NCBI GenBank assembly: GCA_003694775.1
Contig: RFJV01000031.1
Coordinates: forward strand, 1 to 11,063
DNA length: 11,063 bases
Direction of reading: 5' to 3'
From: Chloroflexota bacterium
GTDB taxonomy: Bacteria; Chloroflexota; Anaerolineae; 4572-78; J111
Position numbers and translations under genes: made by a program. Under the pieces are notes generated by a model. That model ran no database searches and was not told the DNA's origin. It was given only the letters and a program-made list of their open reading frames with translations. How positions within the stretch are numbered: the first letter of the stretch is position 1; each line of letters starts with the position of its first letter. This document shows positions 6,066 to 11,063 of the stretch, one piece after another.

Positions 6066-9000
6066 CTACCCTGCCATCTTGCCACCCTGCTCCAGCCAAT
6101 CCTCCAGCTTGAGGGCATACGCCTGCGACACCGAATCCTCGCCCATTGAAATGCCGTAAATCGTATTGGCCGCCTCAATGGTCCGGCGGTTGTGGGTGAT
6201 GACGATGAACTGAATATCCCGCGCCAGAGCGACCAGCGCATCCCGGAACCGGCCCACGTTGGCCTCGTCCAGCATCGCATCCACCTCGTCAAAAATCACA
6301 AAGGGGGTGGGGCTGATTTTCAGCAGGGCAAAAATCAGGGCCTGGGCGGTCAGGGAGCGTTCCCCGCCGGAAAGCAAGGCCATACTCTGGAGCCGTTTGC
6401 CCGGTGGACGGGCCACAATCTCTACCCCGGTTTCAATCAGGTTATCCGGGTCGGTAAGCTGAAGGTGCGCCTCGCCGCCACCAAAAAGGGCCTTGAAATA
6501 CCGCTGGAACTCCACGGCTACCTTTTTGAACGTGGAAGCGAACGCCTCTTCCATACTCTCGTCCAGCCGGCGGATGACCTCCCGCAGGTCTGCCGCGGCC
6601 TCCTCCAGGTCGGCAATTTGGGAGGTCAGAAAGGTGTGCCGCTCCTTGAGCGCGGCGTATTCGCGCGGGGCTTCGGGGTTGATGTTGCCCAGCCGCTTGA
6701 GCTGAACCTTCAGCCGCTTGACCTCTTCCTCCAGGCCCGGCGGCAGTTCGTCCACCGCCGGCAGTTCCGAAACCAGCGGCTCAATGGGCAGAACCGGCTG
6801 TCCGACCTGCTCCTCCGACATCTCCAGGTTGACCAGCCCCAGGTCTTCCTGAATCTGGCGCTGGAGATTGTCCAGCTCGTCCTGCCGGCGGGCCGCGTCC
6901 AGCGAGGCCCGGTTGTAGTCTGTTTCCTGGCGCTGGAGCCGCTGGCGCAGGTTGGCCTCCTGGGTTTCCAACTGCTTCAGCTCCGCTTCCAGACCGGCCA
7001 GCCGCTGTTCGGCCCCGGCAATTTGACCGGCAAAGCGGTCCAGGTCCTCGGAAAAGGAAGCCCGCCGGGCCGACAGTTCAGCTTGCTTCTGCTCCAGCAC
7101 CTCTTTTTGGGCCAGCAGTTCCGCGGCGCGGGTCTCTTTGGCCCGAATCTGGGTCGCGGTCTGCTCGCAGGCGCGGGTCAGGTTGGTCAGAATGGCCTGC
7201 TGGCTCTGGTAGCGGCTTTCTGCCGCCGAGGCCGCGGCCTGGGCCTGGCTCAGTGCGGCCTGCAAACTTTCGGTGGACATCGAGGCCGCCTCAGCGGCCA
7301 GCGCCTCCGCGGACTGGCGAGCCTGCTCAATTTCCTGCTGAAGCTGTTCCATCGCCTGGCGGGTGTCGGCCTCGCGCTGCGCCAGCCGCGCCAGGTCTGC
7401 CTGCGCCCGTTCCTTCAGGTTGGCCTGCCAGCGCAGGTTCTGGTCGACCTGCTCCAGGGCGCGGCTCAGTTTATCGGCCACGGACTGGGCCTCCTGCCGT
7501 TTCTCCTGCGTCTGGCGGCGGCTTTCGGCCAGGTGCTCCAGCTTCTGCCGTACCGACGCGGCCCGCTCGTGCAGGTCGGCCAGTTGAGCCGACACCTCCT
7601 GATGCTGGCGACGGAGGGCTTCCAACTGGCCCGGCAGTTCCCGCCATTCCCGCTCGCGGGCCAGCAGAGTACCTTCCTGAGCCTGTTTACCCTGCGACCG
7701 ACCACCGGTCACCGAGCCGCCGGAGCGCATCAGCTCCCCATCCAGGGTGACAATCTGAAAACCACCCCGCATCGCTTTAAAAGCCTGGCGGGCCGCAGGC
7801 AGGTCTTTGACTATCAGGGTGCGGTTGAGCGTCATTTCGACCACCGGGTGCAGGGCCGGGTCTGCCTCTACCAGGTCGGCGGCCAGCCCGACCACCCCCG
7901 GTGTATTGGGCACGTCAATCCGGGGGCCGGGCCGGATGGTGTCCAGGGGCAGGAAAGTGGCCCGTCCCTGGCGGGTCTCCTTGAGGTACTGGATGGCCGC
8001 CTCGGCGTCGGCAAAAGTGCGGGTGACCACGTCCTGCAGGCGTCCTCCCAGGGCGGCCTCAATCGCCACATCCAGCTCCGACGGGGCGCGGATAACCTGG
8101 CTCACCGTGCCAACAATGCCGGAAAGTTTGCTTTGCGGCTTCAGCACCGCCCGGACCCCCTGATAGTAGCCGGCCATTTCCGAGCGGAGCCGGTTCAGCA
8201 GGTCGTACCTGGCTCTGAGACCGTTTTCCTGCTTTTCCAGGCTGACCAGCCGGCCCTTGAGCTGTTCGGCCTGCTCGCTCAGGGAAGAAAGTTCCGCCCG
8301 GAGATTGGCCTCGGAGGTGTCCAGCGCGGCCAACTGCTGGTCGATAGACTGGATATGGCCGGCCAGTTGGGTCTGCTTGTCGACCAGCTGGCCGCGCTCC
8401 GCGGTCAGCCGCTCGATTTCGGTATCGCAGGCGGCCTGGTCGGCCTGAAGCGCGTCCCGGCGTTCGGCCAGTTGGGAGAGCAGGCTCTGGCGCTCGGTCA
8501 GGGAGTCTTCCAGCCGGCGGACGCGCCTTTCCGCGGCAATCTGGCGGTTGACGACCTCCTGCCGGCGGGCCTGCTGGGCGCTGAAATCCTGCCGGACCTG
8601 CTGAAGGTCGGCCTGAACCTGCTCCAGTTCCTGCCGGGCAGTTTCCACGGCCTGCCGGGCTTCGGCCAGGCGCTGTTCCTGTGCCTGCAGTTCGGCCCGG
8701 AGCGGCTCCAGTTCGGCCAGAATCTCTTCTCGCTGGGCCAGGTACTGCCGGATGCGCTCCTCGTTGACGGCCAGCTCGCGGCGAACGGTTTCGGCCTGGG
8801 TGTAAAGCTGGTTGTTTTCCGTGTACCAGCCGGCCAGCTGACTGCGCAGGCCGGACTGCTCCGTTTTGAGGGCAGTGATGCGCTGGACCAGTTCGGCCAG
8901 CTCCTTCCGCCGGGTATTGACTTCGGTTTCGGTGTAGCGGAGCCGCTCCACGGCCTGGTGCAGGGCGCGCTGACCCTGCCGCCAGCGGTAGCCGTACCAG

Positions 9001-9683
9001 GTGCGGAGGTGTTTCTCCAGGTCGGCCTTGAGCCGGATGTACTCGGCGGCCCGCTCGGCCTGCCGCTCCAGCCGCCTGAGCTGGGGTTCAATCTCCTTGA
9101 CGATGTCGTTGAGGCGGATGACGTTGGCCCGCGTTTCATCCAGCCGGTTCAGGGTTTCGGCCCGCTTCTTGCGGTGAAAGGTGATGCCCGCGGCCTCTTC
9201 GAACAGGGTGCGGCGCTCGTCGGCGTGGAGGGAGAGCACCTGGTCGATGGTTCCCTGGCCGATGACGGTGTAGGTTTGCCGGCTGAGGCCGCTTTTTGCC
9301 AGCAGTTCGGCCACGTCTTTCAGGCGCACGCGACTGCCGTTGAGGTAGTACTCGTTTTCGCCGGAGCGGTAGGCCCGGCGGGAGATGGTCACCTCGGAAA
9401 AGTCTAACGGGAGCCACTTGTCGGAATTGTCCAGGACAATGGTGGCGGTAGCCATACCCAGGCGAGCGCGGCCATCGGAGCCGGAGAAAATCATATCCTC
9501 GGTTTTTTTGCCGCGCAGATTGCGGTAGCTCTGTTCGCCCAGCACCCAGCGAATGGCATCGGCCACGTTCGACTTGCCGCTTCCGTTGGGGCCGACCACC
9601 GCGGTGATACCGGCATCGAACTCAAATTTTACCTTGTTGGCAAAGGATTTGTATCCCTGGATTTCCAGCGATTTGAGTCTCAT
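6066..9683 (-). CDS. smc: Chromosome segregation ATPase SMC
   Basis: Smc forms a ring-shaped dimer that, with ScpA and ScpB, compacts and organises the chromosome. The 1205-residue length fits bacterial Smc. The N-terminal head has Walker A GPNGSGKS (31-38) and IGQGTIDQVL. Long coiled coils rich in Glu, Gln, Ala, Leu and Arg flank a hinge at about 518-665. The C-terminal head has the ABC signature SGGER (1105-1109), Walker B FVIFDE (1128-1133), the D-loop MLDEAN and the switch histidine in ITHNRR. All ATPase residues needed are present. The ATG at 9683 gives the canonical MRLKSLEIQGYKSF start and has AAGGA close upstream. The frame is open further upstream to a TTG at 9788, but that stretch contains a terminator and promoter. 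The last eight residues and the stop come from an octamer repeat. scpA and scpB are not in the window. Confidence 0.96.
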   Translation of the reverse strand: MRLKSLEIQGYKSFANKVKFEFDAGITAVVGPNGSGKSNVADAIRWVLGEQSYRNLRGKKTEDMIFSGSDGRARLGMATATIVLDNSDKWLPLDFSEVTISRRAYRSGENEYYLNGSRVRLKDVAELLAKSGLSRQTYTVIGQGTIDQVLSLHADERRTLFEEAAGITFHRKKRAETLNRLDETRANVIRLNDIVKEIEPQLRRLERQAERAAEYIRLKADLEKHLRTWYGYRWRQGQRALHQAVERLRYTETEVNTRRKELAELVQRITALKTEQSGLRSQLAGWYTENNQLYTQAETVRRELAVNEERIRQYLAQREEILAELEPLRAELQAQEQRLAEARQAVETARQELEQVQADLQQVRQDFSAQQARRQEVVNRQIAAERRVRRLEDSLTERQSLLSQLAERRDALQADQAACDTEIERLTAERGQLVDKQTQLAGHIQSIDQQLAALDTSEANLRAELSSLSEQAEQLKGRLVSLEKQENGLRARYDLLNRLRSEMAGYYQGVRAVLKPQSKLSGIVGTVSQVIRAPSELDVAIEAALGGRLQDVVTRTFADAEAAIQYLKETRQGRATFLPLDTIRPGPRIDVPNTPGVVGLAADLVEADPALHPVVEMTLNRTLIVKDLPAARQAFKAMRGGFQIVTLDGELMRSGGSVTGGRSQGKQAQEGTLLAREREWRELPGQLEALRRQHQEVSAQLADLHERAASVRQKLEHLAESRRQTQEKRQEAQSVADKLSRALEQVDQNLRWQANLKERAQADLARLAQREADTRQAMEQLQQEIEQARQSAEALAAEAASMSTESLQAALSQAQAAASAAESRYQSQQAILTNLTRACEQTATQIRAKETRAAELLAQKEVLEQKQAELSARRASFSEDLDRFAGQIAGAEQRLAGLEAELKQLETQEANLRQRLQRQETDYNRASLDAARRQDELDNLQRQIQEDLGLVNLEMSEEQVGQPVLPIEPLVSELPAVDELPPGLEEEVKRLKVQLKRLGNINPEAPREYAALKERHTFLTSQIADLEEAAADLREVIRRLDESMEEAFASTFKKVAVEFQRYFKALFGGGEAHLQLTDPDNLIETGVEIVARPPGKRLQSMALLSGGERSLTAQALIFALLKISPTPFVIFDEVDAMLDEANVGRFRDALVALARDIQFIVITHNRRTIEAANTIYGISMGEDSVSQAYALKLEDWLEQGGKMAG

Positions 9684-9720
9684 TCGTCCTTTTTTCGGTG
9701 TGATGGGTTTCCCGCGAGGG

Positions 9721-9777
9721 ATAAAAAAAGCAAGCGGGCGATGACACCGGCACTGCGGCCATTCGCCCCTTGCTTGC
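9721..9777 (-). terminator. Intrinsic terminator between the DHOD-like gene and smc
   Basis: On the minus strand the 5' arm GCAAGC (9777-9772) pairs with GCTTGC (9735-9730). After a 3-base bulge, GGGCGA (9768-9763) pairs with TCGCCC (9741-9736). Seven T follow (9729-9723). It would stop transcripts coming from the DHOD-like gene before smc. The -10 element of the presumed smc promoter touches its outer arm. Confidence 0.75.
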
Positions 9778-9805
9778 AGTATAACCAATTCTGGGAGTTA
9801 GTCAA
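9778..9805 (-). promoter_or_regulatory. Sigma-70-like promoter for smc
   Basis: Read on the minus strand, TTGACT (9805-9800) and TATACT (9783-9778) each match the consensus hexamers at five of six positions, with a 16-base spacer. Transcription would start near 9771, leaving a leader of about 88 bases before the smc ATG. The spacer contains one TAACTCCC unit (GGGAGTTA on the plus strand) like those at the right end of the window. Confidence 0.6.
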
Positions 9806-9809
9806 AGAC

Positions 9810-9969
9810 GGGGAGCCGGGGAGGTGGGGAGACAGGGAGACGGGGAGACTGGGAGACGGGGAGACAAGGAGACAAGGAGACGGGGAGACAAGGAGACAAG
9901 GAGACAAGGAGACAGGGAGACAGGGAGACAGGGAGACAGGGAGACAGGGAGACGGGGAGACGGGGAGAC
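9810..9969. repeat. Twenty-unit octamer array, GGGGAGAC family
   Basis: Twenty 8-base units stand in exact register from 9810 to 9969. From the third unit on, all end in GGAGAC or GGGAGAC. The variable first two bases give GGGGAGAC, AGGGAGAC, AAGGAGAC and TGGGAGAC. The first two units (GGGGAGCC, GGGGAGGT) are more diverged. Identical neighbouring units (AAGGAGAC three times, AGGGAGAC five times) suggest recent slippage. It separates the DHOD-like gene from the smc promoter. Open frames across it are repeat artefacts. Confidence 0.92.
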
Positions 9970-9982
9970 GAGAAGGCCCCCT

Positions 9983-10014
9983 CACCCTGTCACCATGTCA
10001 CCATGTCATCTCCG
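9983..10014. repeat. Short octamer array, CACCATGT family
   Basis: CACCCTGT (9983), CACCATGT (9991), CACCATGT (9999) and a diverged CATCTCCG (10007) follow in an 8-base register. The block ends 8 bases before the stop codon of the DHOD-like gene and lies 13 bases from the large array. Confidence 0.7.
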
Positions 10015-10022
10015 TCATATCT

Positions 10023-11009
10023 TTAATGCTGGCTCAACAGCAGGTTGACATACTGTGCCCGCTCAAAGGCAAAGCGGTCCGGGTAGTTTTTCTGGCTGAG
10101 CTTGCCCCGGAACTCGTCCAGGTCATCATAGCCTTTTTCCGCCATCCAGGCTTCCAGGTCACGCAGCATTGTAGACAGGTAGGGGATGCCGTTAATCAAC
10201 AGGGCAGACGCCACCTGCACCACCTTTGCCCCGACCAGCAGAGCGCGGGCCACATCGGCGCCGGTATGCACGCCGGTGTTGAGGGCCAGGTCGGCCTTGA
10301 CGTGGCCGTAGACGCGGGCCACCCGGTTCAGCGGCAGGCGCATTTCTTCGGGAGAGCTGTAGAACATTTCATTGTGCAGGGTTTCGGATTCGATGTCCAC
10401 ATCGGGCCGGACAAAGCGGTTGAACATCACCAGCCCATCCACGCCGCGCTTGTCCAGTTCTACCGCCACGTTGACCACGGAAGTGTAGTACGGGCTGAGC
10501 TTCACCGCCACGGGGATGCTGACCTCGGCCTTGACGCTCTCAACGATTTCGAACAGTTCTTTTTCAATATCCGAGCCGGGGCGGGTGGGGTCGGTGCCCA
10601 TGATGTACACGTTCAGCTCCAGGCCGTCAACGCCGGTGGATTCCAGCTGGCGGGCAAACTTCACCCAGCTCCCCTTCGACACTGCGTTCAGGCTGGCGAT
10701 GAGCGGCATCTTGACGGCCTTGCGGGTCTTTTCTACCCACATCAGGTGTTCATCGGCCTGGCCGTGCTCAATCGAGGGGAAAAAGGAGAGGGCTTCGGGA
10801 AAGCTTTCACTGCCCACCGACAGGTAATCGTCGAAGCGCTGTTGGGCTACCTGGATTTGCTCCTCAAACAGGGAGCGGATGACCAGCGCACCCGCGCCGG
10901 CTTTTTCGGCCATCACCACCCGGTCTACCAGGCTGGAAATGGAGCACGCGGCAACCACGATGGGGGTCTTGAGCGGAATGCCCATATAGGTTGTGGAAAT
11001 GTCGGCCAT
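10023..11009 (-). CDS. Dihydroorotate-dehydrogenase-like FMN oxidoreductase
   Basis: The 328-residue protein has the length and TIM-barrel motif order of class 1 dihydroorotate dehydrogenases, which oxidise dihydroorotate in pyrimidine synthesis. Visible family features are ELNVY (N133), VAVKLSP with the FMN-contacting lysine K170, FNRF (N197), and the FMN phosphate region NTGVHTGADVARALLVGAK (244-262). However, the PyrD signature N-x-S-C-P-N, which carries the catalytic Cys or Ser base, is replaced by NVYIMGTD. It probably belongs to the widespread 'dihydroorotate dehydrogenase-like' group, whose substrate is uncertain, so I give no gene symbol. The ATG at 11009 is supported by a strong AAGGAGGT (11021-11014 on the minus strand). 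No other pyrimidine gene is in the window. An octamer array lies just upstream. A true PyrD with a diverged loop is possible but less likely. Confidence 0.85.
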   Translation of the reverse strand: MADISTTYMGIPLKTPIVVAACSISSLVDRVVMAEKAGAGALVIRSLFEEQIQVAQQRFDDYLSVGSESFPEALSFFPSIEHGQADEHLMWVEKTRKAVKMPLIASLNAVSKGSWVKFARQLESTGVDGLELNVYIMGTDPTRPGSDIEKELFEIVESVKAEVSIPVAVKLSPYYTSVVNVAVELDKRGVDGLVMFNRFVRPDVDIESETLHNEMFYSSPEEMRLPLNRVARVYGHVKADLALNTGVHTGADVARALLVGAKVVQVASALLINGIPYLSTMLRDLEAWMAEKGYDDLDEFRGKLSQKNYPDRFAFERAQYVNLLLSQH

Positions 11010-11030
11010 AACTACCTCCTTGATTGGTTA

Positions 11031-11063
11031 GAGAGTTAGGGAGTTAGGGAGTTAGGGAGTTAG
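11031..11063. repeat. GGGAGTTA octamer array running off the window
   Basis: GAGAGTTA (11031) is followed by three GGGAGTTA units (11039, 11047, 11055), and the array continues past the last base. It begins about 10 bases upstream of the ribosome-binding site of the DHOD-like gene. A single GGGAGTTA also stands at 9793-9800. Confidence 0.85.

Larger units (their letters stand above)
5947..6092. repeat. Split octamer array reaching into the 3' end of smc
   Basis: Four 8-base units stand at 5947-5978 (CCCTCCTA, CCTTGCTC, CCCTGCCT, CCTTGCCC). Five more stand at 6053-6092 (CCCTGCTA, CCTTGCTA, CCCTGCCA, TCTTGCCA, CCCTGCTC). The 74 bases between them hold palindromes and one further unit-like CCCTGCTA at 6003-6010. 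Read on the minus strand, the last three units encode the final eight residues of Smc (EQGGKMAG), and the next unit supplies its TAG stop. Confidence 0.75.

Noticed and set aside
6192..9407. Open frame of 1071 codons on the plus strand, opposite smc
   Set aside because: It mirrors smc codon bias, has no recognisable motif, and smc itself is unambiguous with all its ATPase motifs.
9684..9788. N-terminal extension of smc from a TTG at 9788
   Set aside because: It would place a terminator hairpin and part of the promoter inside the coding sequence. The ATG at 9683 gives the canonical Smc N-terminus.
9810..9969. Possible CRISPR array
   Set aside because: The units are 8 bases, directly adjacent and without spacers. 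This is a simple tandem repeat.
9680..9985. Minus-strand frame with repeated Ser-Pro-Cys-Leu-Pro-Val-Ser-Leu blocks
   Set aside because: The 8-residue periodicity is just the 8-base array read in three frames; no ribosome-binding site or domain supports it.

Overview
The window looks like a piece of a GC-rich bacterial chromosome, most likely from a Chloroflexota (Anaerolineae-type) bacterium. This is an inference from three things: an archaeal/fungal-type aspartate-semialdehyde dehydrogenase beside a zinc-ribbon threonine synthase, a MetV-MetF fusion protein, and intergenic regions packed with short tandem repeats and small palindromes. No rRNA, tRNA, transposase, phage gene or CRISPR array is visible.

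Layout. Bases 3-149 hold the last codons of a plus-strand gene ending in a single membrane anchor. Bases 150-457 carry no gene but a mosaic of palindromes. A plus-strand operon follows: thrC (458-1780), asd (1793-2857) and an unrecognised HAD-like gene (2908-4023) whose motifs appear circularly permuted. It ends in octamer repeats and a strong hairpin terminator (4078-4135). After an AT-rich stretch and a long foldable leader (4235-4305) comes a metF gene (4326-5825) with a cysteine-rich MetV domain at its N-terminus. Two hairpin terminators and further repeats separate it from the convergent minus-strand smc gene (6066-9683). Upstream of smc lie a hairpin terminator, a good sigma-70-like promoter and a 20-unit octamer array (9810-9969). 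A minus-strand dihydroorotate-dehydrogenase-like gene (10023-11009) closes the window, with another octamer array upstream of it.

How the genes work together. Asd makes aspartate semialdehyde, the branch point to lysine, threonine and methionine; ThrC performs the last step to threonine; MetVF supplies methyl-tetrahydrofolate for methionine or C1 metabolism. The left half is therefore aspartate-family and one-carbon metabolism. The HAD-like protein is co-transcribed with thrC and asd, but its substrate cannot be read from the sequence. Smc (chromosome compaction) and the FMN-type oxidoreductase on the right are separate units.

The most unusual signals are the permuted HAD protein, the metF leader with two mutually exclusive folds, and the octamer repeats. 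These repeats sit in most longer intergenic regions and in places run into the 3' ends of genes, supplying their last codons and stop codons.
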